Source: Lacticaseibacillus pabuli (GTDB lineage Bacteria > Bacillota > Bacilli > Lactobacillales > Lactobacillaceae). Taken from it: a DNA stretch of 64,000 nt. Of the stretch, positions 45,928 to 54,979 are shown piece after piece (the stretch's first letter is position 1; each line of letters begins with the position of its first letter). The position numbers were made by a program, and so were the translations under genes. Location of the stretch: NCBI RefSeq assembly GCF_028736235.1, contig NZ_CP117884.1, forward strand, positions 2,108,001 to 2,172,000, read 5' to 3'. A model generated the notes under the pieces. It saw nothing but the letters and a program-made list of their open reading frames with translations, ran no database searches and was not told the DNA's origin.

Positions 45928-46792
45928 TGACTTATTCAAACAAAATCGGCCCATCTTCTCCTGTGAAGTGTTCCCGCCCCGCGATATCGACGCACCTGGA
46001 GCAGAAGAAAAAGTCTGCGCCACAATGGACGTACTGAAGGAAGTCGACCCCGACTTTGTTTCCGTCACCTACCGGCCCAGCAGCGGCAACGCCCAGAAGT
46101 CGACCCTGACGATTGCCAAAATCATCAAGGACCGCTACAACGTTGAACCCGTTGTGCACCTGCCAGCTGCCCAGCTGAACCGGGCATTGGTTGATGACTT
46201 CCTGAAGAAGGCCAAGGATGCCGGCATCGACAACATCTTGGCTTTGCGCGGCGATATTCCTAAGACCGGCCGCGTCTCTGACGACTTCCACTATGCCAGT
46301 GATTTGGTGGCCTACATCAAAGCACACGGCGACTTCAACATCATGGGCGCCTGCTACCCAGAAGGCCATCCGGAATCACCAGATGCCCTCTCTGATATCA
46401 AGGCCCTCAAGACCAAGGTTGACGCCGGCACAAGTGAACTCATCTCACAGCTGTTCTTCGACAACACCGCCTTTGAAAAGTTCGTTGAACGTTGCCGCTT
46501 CGCCGGCATCAACGTGCCTATCGAAGCTGGCATCATGCCTGTCCTAAGTGCCAAGTCCGCACAACGGATGACGGAGATGTCGAAAACCCAGTTGCCAGAC
46601 AAGTTGCAGAACGTCATCAAGCGCTTCGGTGACAATCCTGACGCCATCCGCGACGCCGGCATTGCCTACGCCGTTGATCAGATTGTTGATTTACTCGCAC
46701 ACAATGTCCAAGGCATCCACCTCTACACGATGGATAACCCCGCAGTGGCTGCTAAAATTATCAACGCGACACGCAACATTATCCGTGCGTAG
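45917..46792 (+). CDS. metF: Methylenetetrahydrofolate reductase MetF
   Basis: FAD-dependent reductase producing the 5-methyl-THF that MetE uses. The 291-residue TIM barrel shows SCEVFPPRD with the catalytic glutamate, [22 protein letters not shown] and [15 protein letters not shown] (FAD and folate pocket). Its ATG lies within the metE 3' end, with CGGAG 7 bases upstream, so translation is coupled. The pair forms a methyl-supply module under a single T-box. Identity is firm. Confidence 0.95.
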   Translation: MKTSDLFKQNRPIFSCEVFPPRDIDAPGAEEKVCATMDVLKEVDPDFVSVTYRPSSGNAQKSTLTIAKIIKDRYNVEPVVHLPAAQLNRALVDDFLKKAKDAGIDNILALRGDIPKTGRVSDDFHYASDLVAYIKAHGDFNIMGACYPEGHPESPDALSDIKALKTKVDAGTSELISQLFFDNTAFEKFVERCRFAGINVPIEAGIMPVLSAKSAQRMTEMSKTQLPDKLQNVIKRFGDNPDAIRDAGIAYAVDQIVDLLAHNVQGIHLYTMDNPAVAAKIINATRNIIRA

Positions 46793-46820
46793 CTCATGTG
46801 ATATTGAAGGTTCACTTAAG

Positions 46821-46854
46821 GCGCTCCGGCCATTCAGTGGTCTGAGTGCTTTTT
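46821..46854 (+). terminator. metEF terminator
   Basis: A 12-position stem GCGCTCCGGCCA with wobble pairs and one mismatch, followed by five T residues. Confidence 0.7.
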
Positions 46855-47151
46855 GAATCTTCGGAATAGTAGCTCCCCTTTACGTTAGAAATTTTACATG
46901 AGTGGTGACACGAAATATATGTGATAACGTACTTACGAACTGGGTAAGACATTCTGTTGAAAACACAGATGTATTTGTCGTGTAGTTACACCATTGAGAT
47001 GGCCGTTTCTAGCATTATGTGTACAAAAAAGTAATATTATACAGTAAATAAGTTACGAAAGGATTATGGTTGCGCTTTCAAAACTTCAATGATAGGCTGG
47101 TATCTGTTGGAGGAAGAATGTTGGGTTAAGAATAGAAAGCGAAGCATAACT
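46855..47151. other. AT-rich spacer upstream of the small secreted-peptide gene
   Basis: No gene visible. A possible promoter lies near 47018-47046 (TTATGT, 17 bases, TATACA). A GGAGG at about 47109 is followed by ATG TTG GGT TAA, a three-codon frame that could be a leader or simply chance. Confidence 0.35.
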
Positions 47152-47451
47152 ATGCTTGTAGTTAAAGCTAAAGTTTCAGGGTTGGTATTAACAGCAGTGT
47201 TACTTGCTGGAATGGCCGCAGGGGTAACAGGCGCCACTTCAGTTAGCGCTAATCAAGACGCATCCGCACCCGTACAAACACAGGTTGAAGGTAGCTCAAG
47301 TATTGAGCAAAACATCAAGGCATTACCTGCCAGCTTCTTTATCGCGCCAAATGTGACTGAGGTGAACATGAGCAATGCCATACCTTCAAGTCGAGGTGCT
47401 TGGTTTGAGTTTTCGTCTAAAGGGGTTCTGCTAAAGTATGGCAAACAGTAA
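47152..47451 (+). CDS. Small secreted protein, possible bacteriocin-like peptide
   Basis: A 99-residue product with a hydrophobic signal peptide (VSGLVLTAVLLAGMAAGVTG, probable cleavage after VSA near residue 34). The mature 65 residues, NQDASAPVQTQVEGSSSIEQ then ALPASFFIAPNVTEVNMSNA, end in GAWFEFSSKGVLLKYGKQ, rich in aromatic and Ser residues. I recognise no family. The ATG at 47152 lacks a good ribosome-binding site; the frame stays open back to 47089. It overlaps a second small gene by 14 bases. Base composition is richer in A and T than the flanking met and phn operons, which hints at acquisition. Confidence 0.5.
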   Translation: MLVVKAKVSGLVLTAVLLAGMAAGVTGATSVSANQDASAPVQTQVEGSSSIEQNIKALPASFFIAPNVTEVNMSNAIPSSRGAWFEFSSKGVLLKYGKQ

Positions 47452-47596
47452 ACGGCGAGTCATAGAAGCTAGTCTATTAACAGTTATCTGTATTGTATCT
47501 TTGGTCATGATGTTCATGAATCATTGGCAAATCTGGTCGGAGCTCTTCGTCTTGTCATTGATTTTTCTGCTACGTTTGATTCTGAAAAAAGACTAG
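47438..47596 (+). CDS. 52-residue two-span membrane peptide
   Basis: A 52-residue frame: a basic start MANSKRRVIE, a first helix ASLLTVICIVSLVMMFMN, a short WQIWSE loop, a second helix LFVLSLIFLLRLIL and a KKD end. AAAGGGG lies about 12 bases upstream inside the preceding gene, and the 14-base overlap suggests coupled translation. A small secreted peptide followed by a small basic membrane peptide is the layout of some bacteriocin-immunity or toxin-antidote pairs, but nothing in the sequence proves that. A terminator follows at 47688-47723. Confidence 0.5.
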   Translation: MANSKRRVIEASLLTVICIVSLVMMFMNHWQIWSELFVLSLIFLLRLILKKD

Positions 47597-47687
47597 TGAA
47601 AATATATTTGAGAGTTAGAATTTAATCTTTCCCCCAATTTGGGTTCTTCGTCAAATGGTACTGATGACGTAAAATAGAGTGCACCTA

Positions 47688-47723
47688 AACAGTTGTGTTC
47701 CCAACTGGGGTACGGCTGTTTTT
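47688..47723 (+). terminator. Terminator after the small-peptide pair
   Basis: AACAG/CTGTT with an inner GT...CCC/GGG...AC stem, ending in a short T run. Confidence 0.6.
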
Positions 47724-47742
47724 GCGTTCTGTCGATAATTGA

Positions 47743-47793
47743 GGTCTACACTTTCTGGAGTTGGAGAAATTCAACACCAAAGAGTGTAGACCC
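47743..47793. mobile_element. Head-to-head ISL3 terminal-repeat remnant
   Basis: GGTCTACACTTTCTGGAGTTG at the left and the complement of GGGTCTACACTCTTTGGTGTTG at the right face each other with only about 8 bases between. Both resemble the left end of the complete ISL3 element at 38321 (GGGTCTACACTTTTTGGTGT). This looks like two IS ends left after loss of the body, or a minimal MITE-like derivative. Confidence 0.7.
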
Positions 47794-48163
47794 ATTTTAA
47801 TTTGCAATCGAATTGTAAAAATAACATCAATCTGGAACTGGAGCCTATGCTTACCGGATACAATGACAGGTGCAAATTCGCATTATTATAGGCCGATTTT
47901 GCTGGTCGTTATTGTACAATCAACCCACAGTAATGGTGGGTCTTAACCAATTCAACAACAAGGTTAATCGGTTTTGTTATTAAATAATCCACGCGTCATA
48001 ATATGTCTTCAGAACCCGTCTACCCTATATATAGATTTTGATGTAAGCTATAGCTTGATTAGTTCAATATGTCGTGTGTCTTGACATTGAACCCTGATAT
48101 CGATACATGGCGTATTGTCAGTCGCATTGTTGTTACTGTCTTGCAATTATAGGAGGATGTATC
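47794..48163. other. Spacer upstream of phnD
   Basis: No gene is visible in this AT-rich stretch. Short inverted repeats occur (CCCAC/GTGGG near 47925-47940 and AACC/GGTT after it). A TTGACA at about 48083 may be a -35 box of the phn operon, but no -10 at proper spacing is convincing. Confidence 0.35.
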
Positions 48164-49099
48164 GTGAAGATTTGGAAACGCATTGCGTTGACCGCCACGG
48201 CCGCCTTAGCCGTTGTCGGGCTTGCAGCTTGTGGTAATAAATCATCAAGCAGCGCCAGCTCTAAGGGTTACACACCAAAGAAGCTAACCGTCCAATTCGT
48301 GCCATCCGTTCAGGCCAGCACCATTCAGACCAAGGCCAAGCCACTGGAAGGTTTGCTTTCGAAACAGTTGGGTATTCCAGTGAAGGTTTCCGTTTCGACG
48401 GACTACAATTCACTGATTGAAGCGATGGCTTCAAAGAAGGTTGACGTTGGGTTCCTGCCGCCAGATGGCTACGTCCAGGCGCACAAGTAAAAGGCCGCGA
48501 ACGTCCTGCTCATGGCGCAACGTTACAACGTCCTTGAGCCAAGTGAAAAGAGCGGCAAGAAACTCGTTTCCACTTACCGGTCTTCTATCATCGTCAAGAA
48601 GAGCTCCAACATCAAGTCCATCAAGGATCTCAAGGGTAAGAAGATTGCCGTCCAAGATGTCACCTCCTCATCAGGTTACATCTGGCCTGTTGTTGACCTG
48701 ATGAAGAAGGGCGTCAACGTGGTCAAGGATGACAAGCTCGTCACCGTTAAGGGCCACGACCAAGGTGTCATGTCCGTTCTGAACGGTGATACCGATGCCG
48801 CCTTCGTCTTTGAAGGCGCCCCAATGATTGTTAAGGGTGATGTGCCTGATGTTCTCAGCAAGATTCGGACCATCTACTACACCAAGCCGATTCCAAACGA
48901 CACGATTTCCGTTCGTCCTGACATGAACAAGGCATTCAAGGATAAGTTGGCCAAAGCCTTCATTAAAGTCGCCAAGTCCAAGAAGGGTCACAAGATTGTT
49001 TCCAGCATTTACTCGCATGAAGGTTACGTCCGTACCAAGGATTCTGATTTCAACACGGTACGTGAATACCAGAAGAAAGCTGAAACCAACGAAAAATAG
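48164..49099 (+). pseudogene. phnD: Phosphonate-type ABC transporter substrate-binding protein, interrupted by a stop codon
   Basis: A lipoprotein-type binding protein of the PhnD family. GTG at 48164 follows AGGAGG; the signal peptide ends in the lipobox LAAC-G. The frame encodes 108 residues through VDVGFLPPDGYVQAHK, then TAA at 48488-48490, and continues in the same frame for 202 more codons (KAANVLLMAQRYNVLEPS ... KAETNEK) with full PhnD character (GKKIAVQDVTSSSGYIWP). One base change (for example CAA or GAA to TAA) explains it. Either phnD is a recent pseudogene, or the base is a sequencing error or strain mutation. The downstream transporter genes are intact. Confidence 0.88.
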
Positions 49100-49127
49100 G
49101 TCTCGCATTGCGGCCTAATCAAGCCAA

Positions 49128-49162
49128 CAACATCCAGTTGTGCGCAGCATGGCTGGATGTTG
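49128..49162 (+). other. Stem-loop between phnD and phnC
   Basis: A perfect 10-bp stem CAACATCCAG/CTGGATGTTG without a T tail. It is more likely an intercistronic RNA-stabilising hairpin than a terminator, and could favour high phnD transcript levels over phnCEE. Confidence 0.6.
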
Positions 49163-49205
49163 CTGTACATATGCTACCGCAAGCGAATCCCGTGTGAGGT
49201 ATGTG

Positions 49206-49970
49206 ATGACAGAACAAGCAATTATCGAATTCAAAAATGTCTCCAAACAATATCCAAACGGCTTCATGGGCCTAAAGGACGTCAGCCTCCAGATTCATCC
49301 TGGCGAATTTGTGGTCGTCGTTGGCCTGTCCGGCGCCGGCAAGAGTACGCTCATGCGGTCAGTCAACCGCCTGCATGATGTGACGTCCGGCGACATCCTA
49401 ATCGATGGCGACTCCATCACGAAGGCCCGCGGTAAGGACCTGCTCGCCATGCGCCGCAAGATTGGCATGATTTTTCAGAATTTCAACCTTGTCAAACGCG
49501 CCTCGGTGCTCAAGAACGTCCTCATGGGCCGCGTGGGCTACTACCCGACGTGGAAAATGGTACTGGGTCTATTCACCAAAGCTGACAAACAACGCGCCTA
49601 TGAGGCCTTGCAGTCCGTTGACTTGGGCGAAAAAGCCTACACCCGCGCCGACCAACTATCTGGCGGCCAGCAGCAGCGGGTTGCCATCGCGCGGGCGCTG
49701 ACTCAGGAACCACGGATTTTGCTAGCCGATGAACCTATCGCCAGCCTCGATCCGGAAACCACGCGCAAAGTCATGGATGACCTCAAACGCATTAATGAAC
49801 AAATGGGGATTACCGTTCTCATTAACCTGCACAACGTTGAGCTGGCCAAAGAATACGGCAGCCGCATTATCGGAATTCGCGCGGGCCACAAAGTCTTTGA
49901 CGGTCCGGTTGCTGAAGCCACCGATGACGTCATCGATGCCATTTACGGCGAAGAGGAGGCGCCGTCATGA
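49206..49970 (+). CDS. phnC: Phosphonate-type ABC transporter ATP-binding protein
   Basis: A 254-residue ABC ATPase. Walker A is GLSGAGKST, the signature [15 protein letters not shown], Walker [13 protein letters not shown] and the switch histidine follows in [11 protein letters not shown]. The overall pattern ([27 protein letters not shown]) is PhnC. Substrates of this importer group include phosphonates, phosphite and related compounds; no C-P lyase genes are nearby. ATG at 49206 follows GAGGTATGTG. It overlaps phnE by 4 bases. Confidence 0.93.
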   Translation: MTEQAIIEFKNVSKQYPNGFMGLKDVSLQIHPGEFVVVVGLSGAGKSTLMRSVNRLHDVTSGDILIDGDSITKARGKDLLAMRRKIGMIFQNFNLVKRASVLKNVLMGRVGYYPTWKMVLGLFTKADKQRAYEALQSVDLGEKAYTRADQLSGGQQQRVAIARALTQEPRILLADEPIASLDPETTRKVMDDLKRINEQMGITVLINLHNVELAKEYGSRIIGIRAGHKVFDGPVAEATDDVIDAIYGEEEAPS

Positions 49971-50743
49971 CGACACTGCCCAAAAAGCCGTTTCCAACGA
50001 GCAAAATCGTGCTTTCCGTCGTCATGGTCGTGGGCTTAATCTGGTCGTCCTGGATTACTGAGGCGGATCTCGGCAGCTTCTTTGCCAACTTTGGTCAGTT
50101 CACGCAGATTCTCGCTGAAATGTGCCACCCCGACTGGTCATACATGAGCTACGTTTGGGGCCCAATGGTTGAAACCATTAAGATGGCCATCATTGGGACC
50201 TTGATTGGCTCGTTGCTCGCGTTCCCATACGCCCTGCTCGTGGCGCGCAATGTCGTCACGAATAAGTTTGTCGTGGGGATTCTCCGCTTCATCCTCAACA
50301 TCGTGCGGACCATTCCTGATTTAATGCTGGCCGCCCTCTTTGTCGCGGTGCTGGGCATCGGGGATGTCGCCGGTGTTGTCACCCTGGCTATCTTCACATT
50401 CGGCATGGTCGCCAAGCTGTTTTACGAAGCCGTTGAAACCATCGACGAAGGGCCCATTGAAGCATTGCGGGCTGCTGGCGCCACACGGATTGTCATCGTG
50501 CGTTACGCCGTTTTGCCACAAGTGGCCAACTACTTCATTTCTTACGTGCTCTATGCTTTTGAAATCAACGTTCGTGCCAGCACCGTATTAGGTTACTTAG
50601 GTGCCGGCGGGATTGGGGTGTTCCTGCAGCAGGCGCTGTCGATGTTCCGTTACGACCGCGTTGGCTTGATGGTGCTGATCATTTTCATCGTGGTCCTACT
50701 CATTGACTATGTCAGCGGGAAAACCCGGGAGGCGCTGTTATGA
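49967..50743 (+). CDS. phnE: Phosphonate-type ABC transporter permease 1
   Basis: A 258-residue inner-membrane permease with about six helices. The EAA loop, which contacts the ATPase, reads [22 protein letters not shown], and the [20 protein letters not shown] segment starts the conserved transmembrane domain. Starts on an ATGA overlap with phnC and ends overlapping the second permease. Two permease genes in series are usual for phnCDEE operons and form a heterodimer. Confidence 0.92.
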   Translation: MTTLPKKPFPTSKIVLSVVMVVGLIWSSWITEADLGSFFANFGQFTQILAEMCHPDWSYMSYVWGPMVETIKMAIIGTLIGSLLAFPYALLVARNVVTNKFVVGILRFILNIVRTIPDLMLAALFVAVLGIGDVAGVVTLAIFTFGMVAKLFYEAVETIDEGPIEALRAAGATRIVIVRYAVLPQVANYFISYVLYAFEINVRASTVLGYLGAGGIGVFLQQALSMFRYDRVGLMVLIIFIVVLLIDYVSGKTREALL

Positions 50744-51549
50744 TGAAAGCAAACAGTCGTCTACTGCCACCACCACCAAAGAAGAAGCGCACTGGTGCCA
50801 TTGTGGGCTGGGGCCTAGTCCTCGCCGCCATCATCTGGTCGTTTACTGGCATGCCAGGGCTCAGTATCAAGCCCAACGCGCTACTGGTGGCCAAATCAAT
50901 CGGTCATGGTTTGCTGCATCCGGACTGGGGCTATGTTTACACTGGCGACGGTGAAGACTTAACCACCGCGGTTTTGCAAACCATTGGCATCGCCTTTTTG
51001 GGGACGTTTATCTCCGCAATTATCTCGCTGCCCTTTGCCTTTTGGGCGGCGCACACCAAGCACAAACTGTGGCTGGTGTCGCGCTCAGGCAAATTCGTCC
51101 TGACCGCCGTGCGGACCTTCCCTGAAATTGTGCTGGCACTCATGTTTATCAAAGCGGTCGGTCCTGGATCATTCGCTGGTGTCCTCGCGATTGGGGTGCA
51201 CAGTGTGGGGATGCTGGCTAAACTGTTCTCCGAAGCTATCGAAAACTTGGATAGCACCACGGGTGAATCCGTCCTCGCTGCCGGCGGGAACCGGCTAGAA
51301 GTCACCACGCTCGCCAGTCTGCCGCAACTGTTGCCCGAATTCACATCCAACACCCTGTACCGTTTTGAACTCGCCATCCGTAGCGCGTCCATTTTGGGGA
51401 TGGTTGGTGCCGGCGGGATTGGGACACCGCTCATCTTCGCCATTTCGACCCGCGTATGGCCGCGAGTCGCCATTATCCTCTATGGCATCATCATCATGGT
51501 CACGATTGTTGACTGGTTATCTGGCACCATTCGCAAACGTTTAATTTAA
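50740..51549 (+). CDS. phnE: Phosphonate-type ABC transporter permease 2
   Basis: A 269-residue permease paralogous to the preceding one. It begins with a proline/lysine-rich cytoplasmic end (LLPPPPKKKRTG), has about six helices, the EAA loop ESVLAAGGNRLEVTTLASLPQL and a terminal KRLI. GGGAGG precedes the start, which overlaps the phnE1 stop. It forms the transmembrane pore with PhnE1. A terminator follows, closing the phn operon. Confidence 0.92.
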   Translation: MMKANSRLLPPPPKKKRTGAIVGWGLVLAAIIWSFTGMPGLSIKPNALLVAKSIGHGLLHPDWGYVYTGDGEDLTTAVLQTIGIAFLGTFISAIISLPFAFWAAHTKHKLWLVSRSGKFVLTAVRTFPEIVLALMFIKAVGPGSFAGVLAIGVHSVGMLAKLFSEAIENLDSTTGESVLAAGGNRLEVTTLASLPQLLPEFTSNTLYRFELAIRSASILGMVGAGGIGTPLIFAISTRVWPRVAIILYGIIIMVTIVDWLSGTIRKRLI

Positions 51550-51555
51550 CTGAGT

Positions 51556-51584
51556 AGCACCTGGCGAAAGCTGGGTGCTTTTTG
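51556..51584 (+). terminator. Terminator of the phn operon
   Basis: Stem AGCACC...GGTGCT extended by weaker pairs around a GAAA loop, followed by TTTTTGG. Confidence 0.82.
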
Positions 51585-51624
51585 GCATACTCGTAATTGG
51601 TCTAGTTTGCTATACTTAACGATT

Positions 51625-51701
51625 AAATACGAACGTTATATCATTTACTAATCTTTTCATCCGGAATTACCGTTGTTTTTTTGAATTGTACGTGCTAGAC
51701 T
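51625..51701 (+). promoter_or_regulatory. pur operon promoter and PurBox-like site
   Basis: A promoter with TTGTTT (51673-51678), 17 bases and TAGACT (51696-51701), the latter preceded by TGC (extended -10). About 70 bases before the start point lies AAATACGAACGTTATA (51625-51640), containing the CGAAC core of the PurBox bound by PurR in Bacillus and Lactococcus. No second box is obvious. No purine riboswitch is visible. Confidence 0.6.
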
Positions 51702-51730
51702 CTGATTAACTTATGAAAGCGGGTGAAGTT

Positions 51731-52216
51731 GTGGAAGTTGCAATTGTGATGGGATCAACTAGTGATTGGCCAACTATGAAACTGGCAGCAGATAAGTTGG
51801 CTGAGCTTCAAATAAGCTACAGCAAGCACGTCATCTCGGCACACCGGATGCCAACACAGCTTGCAGATTTTGCGCAGCAAGCGGCAGGCAATGGCATTGA
51901 CGTGATCATTGCCGGGGCTGGCGGTGCGGCACATTTGCCTGGCATGCTAGCCGCAAATACGATTGTGCCTGTTATTGGGGTTCCGGTTAAAACACGAACA
52001 TTAAACGGCATGGATTCTTTGCTATCCATCGTGCAAATGCCAAGTGGTGTCCCCGTTGGTACCATGGCAATCGGCGACGCCGGTGCCAGCAACGCCGCAC
52101 TCTTTGCCGCCAGTATCCTGGCCCTGACTGATGCTAACGTTGCCAAGAACTTGCAGGCATTCCGCGCCAAACAAACGCAAAAAGCAATTGAAAGCGAGGC
52201 TCAGCTCGATGATTAA
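51731..52216 (+). CDS. purE: N5-carboxyaminoimidazole ribonucleotide mutase PurE
   Basis: PurE rearranges N5-CAIR to CAIR. The 161-residue class I enzyme has VAIVMGSTSDWPTMK, the catalytic SAHRMP loop and GAGGAAHLPGMLAA, all family signatures. GTG at 51731 is preferred over ATG at 51713 because the ATG lies within the sequence AAAGCGGGTGAA, which matches a ribosome-binding site, and because PurE proteins begin directly before VAIVMGS. First gene of the purine operon; it overlaps purK by 8 bases. Confidence 0.94.
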   Translation: MEVAIVMGSTSDWPTMKLAADKLAELQISYSKHVISAHRMPTQLADFAQQAAGNGIDVIIAGAGGAAHLPGMLAANTIVPVIGVPVKTRTLNGMDSLLSIVQMPSGVPVGTMAIGDAGASNAALFAASILALTDANVAKNLQAFRAKQTQKAIESEAQLDD

Positions 52217-53327
52217 CCAAATCCTGCCGCCCGCCACCATCGGCATTGTCGGTGGCGGTCAGCTCGGCCGCATGATGGCGCAGAGTGCCAAACAAATGGG
52301 TTACACAGTCGGCGTCCTCGACCCAACGCCAAATGCGCCGGCTGCACAAGTGGCCGATTTCCAGATTACGGCTGACTACGCCGACACGGACGCCCTCTTG
52401 CAGCTCGCAAAGCGCGCCGACGTGCTGACTTACGAATTCGAAAACGTCGACCGGGCAGCATTGGCCCAAGCCGAGGCGTACGCCGCTTTACCACAAGGCA
52501 CACACCTGCTGGCCATCACGTCCGACCGGCTGCGTGAAAAAACTTTCGTTTGCGACCTCGGCATCCCCACCGTTAAGTTTGCGGCGGTGCCTGATTCCGC
52601 AGCGCTTGACGCGGCCGTCATGGAAATCGGCCTGCCTGCCATCTTAAAGACCACGAGCGGCGGCTATGACGGCCACGGCCAACTGGATCTGAACACCCGC
52701 GATGACTTAGCAGCGGGTCGCGACTTGGCAGACAAAACGCCCTGCATTCTCGAACAGCGCACCAGTTTCATCCGTGAGCTCTCCGTCATGGTCACGCGCG
52801 ACGGCCGCGACGAGGTACGCGTCTTCCCGATTGTCGAGAATCGCCACGCCCATCACATCCTGCACACCACCATCGCACCGGCACAGCACTTGGCCGCACA
52901 GCTTAACGCGAACATCAAAGCGCTGGCCGCCAAGATTGCCACGGCGTTAGATTTACGTGGGGTACTGGGCATCGAGTTATTCGAAACCAACGCCGGCATC
53001 TTAGTCAACGAACTGGCGCCGCGCCCGCACAACTCCGGGCACTACACGATTGAGGCCTGCAACTTTTCCCAGTTCGATGCCCACATCTTGAGCATTTGCG
53101 GATTGCCAATTGAACCGATTCGCCAGCTCGAACCGGCTGTCATGCGCAACCTGCTGGGGGATGACCTGGCACATGCAAAAACGGCTTGGCTAAAGCATCC
53201 CGAGTGGCACTTCCATGATTACGGCAAAGGGCAAAGCCGCCCTGGCCGTAAGATGGGTCACCTGACTGTAACTGGACCAAATGTTGAGACACTGCTTGCG
53301 GCTGTCAAATTAGGAGGAACGGATTAG
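52209..53327 (+). CDS. purK: N5-carboxyaminoimidazole ribonucleotide synthetase PurK
   Basis: ATP-grasp enzyme that carboxylates AIR with bicarbonate. The 372-residue protein starts with the substrate-binding TIGIVGGGQLGRMMAQSAKQ, has the ATP-grasp strand PAILKTTSGGYDGHGQ and the metal site VNELAPRPHNSGHYTIEA. The start at 52209 overlaps the purE stop. PurK followed by PurE marks the bacterial two-step route from AIR to CAIR. It ends one base into purC (TAGTG). Confidence 0.95.
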   Translation: MINQILPPATIGIVGGGQLGRMMAQSAKQMGYTVGVLDPTPNAPAAQVADFQITADYADTDALLQLAKRADVLTYEFENVDRAALAQAEAYAALPQGTHLLAITSDRLREKTFVCDLGIPTVKFAAVPDSAALDAAVMEIGLPAILKTTSGGYDGHGQLDLNTRDDLAAGRDLADKTPCILEQRTSFIRELSVMVTRDGRDEVRVFPIVENRHAHHILHTTIAPAQHLAAQLNANIKALAAKIATALDLRGVLGIELFETNAGILVNELAPRPHNSGHYTIEACNFSQFDAHILSICGLPIEPIRQLEPAVMRNLLGDDLAHAKTAWLKHPEWHFHDYGKGQSRPGRKMGHLTVTGPNVETLLAAVKLGGTD

Positions 53328-54040
53328 TGGAACGAGGAGCACTGCTTTACACGGGTAAGGCAAAGAATATGTATGCAACGGATAACCCCGAAGAGTTGTG
53401 GGCTGAGTACAAGGATCAGGCAACTGCTTTGAACGGCAAAAAGAAAGTCGCCATCGCCGGTAAGGGCACACTAGGCCGGCAAATTTCCAGTCTGCTGTTT
53501 ACCGAAATCAACGCGCAGGGCATGCCAACCCACTTCATCAAGACGTTGAATGAGACGGCAATGCTGGTTAAAAAGTGCGACATGATTCCACTTGAAGCTG
53601 TGGTCCGCAACTTTGCTTCCGGTAGTTTTGAACGTAAATTCCAAGTTGAACACCTGAAGCCGCTCAAGCCCGCCGTCCACGAATTCTATTACAAGAGCGA
53701 CCCGCTCGATGACCCCTTCATCAATGACGAACAGATTATCGCGCTGGGTTACGCCGACAAAGACACGCTCGTTGCCATCCACAAATTTGCGGATCAAGTC
53801 AACGCCTACCTGTTCCAGCGTTTCGCAGGCATTGGCATCAAGTTGGTCGACTTCAAGCTCGAATTTGGCTACCTCGCTGATGGCCAAATGGTTTTGGCAG
53901 ACGAATTGTCCCCTGACAATTTCCGCCTTGTGGATGCCGAGACCGGCGCTTCACTCGATAAAGATGTTTTCCGTAAGGGCGAGGGCCCGTTAGCCCCAGT
54001 TTATGCGGGTGTCCTCAAACGACTGCAAGCAGGAGAATAA
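53327..54040 (+). CDS. purC: SAICAR synthetase PurC
   Basis: PurC joins CAIR and aspartate. The 237-residue protein opens GALLYTGKAKNMYAT (nucleotide-binding loop), has VVRNFASGSFERKF, and the late DFKLEFG and LADELSPDNFRL motifs of the family. The start is GTG at 53327 behind GGAGG, sharing its first base with the purK stop codon. Length and motifs are normal. Confidence 0.95.
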   Translation: MERGALLYTGKAKNMYATDNPEELWAEYKDQATALNGKKKVAIAGKGTLGRQISSLLFTEINAQGMPTHFIKTLNETAMLVKKCDMIPLEAVVRNFASGSFERKFQVEHLKPLKPAVHEFYYKSDPLDDPFINDEQIIALGYADKDTLVAIHKFADQVNAYLFQRFAGIGIKLVDFKLEFGYLADGQMVLADELSPDNFRLVDAETGASLDKDVFRKGEGPLAPVYAGVLKRLQAGE

Positions 54041-54041
54041 C

Positions 54042-54293
54042 ATGTATAAAGCCAAGATTTTCGTCAACTACAAGCCTTCCGTTCTCGATCCTAAAGCCGA
54101 AGTCATCCAAAACACCCTGCACAATCTGGGTCAGACCAACGTTGAATCCGTGGTCGTTGGTAAGTATTTTGAAGTGAACCTGACCGGCAATAAATCCGAC
54201 GTTGATGCCCAGGTTGAGCAGCTCTGCGACCAGATGCTGGCCAACGTCAACATGGAAACGTACCGCTACACCCTTGAGGAGGTCGACGCATGA
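54042..54293 (+). CDS. purS: FGAM synthase subunit PurS
   Basis: The 83-residue PurS bridges PurL and PurQ in the three-subunit formylglycinamidine synthase of Gram-positive bacteria. The sequence [20 protein letters not shown] and the last [14 protein letters not shown] match the family. ATG at 54042 follows AGGAG. It sits 1 base after purC and overlaps purQ by 4 bases, giving near-equal expression of the complex. Confidence 0.95.
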   Translation: MYKAKIFVNYKPSVLDPKAEVIQNTLHNLGQTNVESVVVGKYFEVNLTGNKSDVDAQVEQLCDQMLANVNMETYRYTLEEVDA

Positions 54294-54979
54294 AAGCCGC
54301 AGTCATTTCCTTTCCGGGCTCCAACTGCGATGAGGACCTCGTTTACGCCCTGCAGTTAGCTGGCCACGAAGCTGAACTCGTGCGGTCGACTGCCACGCAG
54401 TTGACTGATTTTGACGCAGTGCTGCTGCCAGGCGGATTCTCATACGGGGATTACCTGCGTAGCGGGGCCATTGCTAAGTTTGCCCCCATCATGCCGGCAC
54501 TTAAGCAGTTCGCGGCGGCTGGCGGTCTGGTCCTCGGCATTTGCAATGGTTTCCAAATTCTAACGGAAGCAGGCCTGCTGCCAGGCGCCCTGCAGTGTAA
54601 TGAAAAGCTCAATTTCATCTGCGAAGCCGAACCGCTCACGGTGGTCAACAACGCCACTTCTTTTTCCAATCAGTATGCGGCCGGCGCCAGCATCACCCTG
54701 CCGATTGCGCATGGCGAGGGTAATTACTACGCGGATGCTGCGACACTGGCGGCGATTGAAGCCAATCACCAAGTCGTCTTCCGCTATGCTGACAACCCCA
54801 ACGGTAGTCTGAATGATATTGCGGGTCTGACGAACGCAGCGGGCAACGTGCTTGGTATGATGCCCCACCCAGAGCGCGCCGTGGAAGCCTTACTTGGCGG
54901 AACGGACGGCCTTGGTGTCTTTGCCTCAATGGCTAGTGCAATCGAAGGAGGAACTCATGATCAAAGAGCCGACGCCTGA
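54290..54979 (+). CDS. purQ: FGAM synthase glutaminase subunit PurQ
   Basis: Class I glutamine amidotransferase supplying ammonia to PurL. The 229-residue protein begins [20 protein letters not shown], with the nucleophile cysteine in [10 protein letters not shown] near residue 86 and the His/Glu pair in [10 protein letters not shown]. It overlaps purS by 4 and purL by 23 bases, tight coupling that fits the stoichiometric PurSQL complex. Confidence 0.96.
   Translation: MKAAVISFPGSNCDEDLVYALQLAGHEAELVRSTATQLTDFDAVLLPGGFSYGDYLRSGAIAKFAPIMPALKQFAAAGGLVLGICNGFQILTEAGLLPGALQCNEKLNFICEAEPLTVVNNATSFSNQYAAGASITLPIAHGEGNYYADAATLAAIEANHQVVFRYADNPNGSLNDIAGLTNAAGNVLGMMPHPERAVEALLGGTDGLGVFASMASAIEGGTHDQRADA

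Noticed and set aside
48164..49099. Programmed stop-codon readthrough or recoding in phnD
   Set aside because: The stop is TAA rather than TGA, there is no downstream selenocysteine-type or readthrough structure, and the family gives no precedent. A point mutation or base error is simpler.
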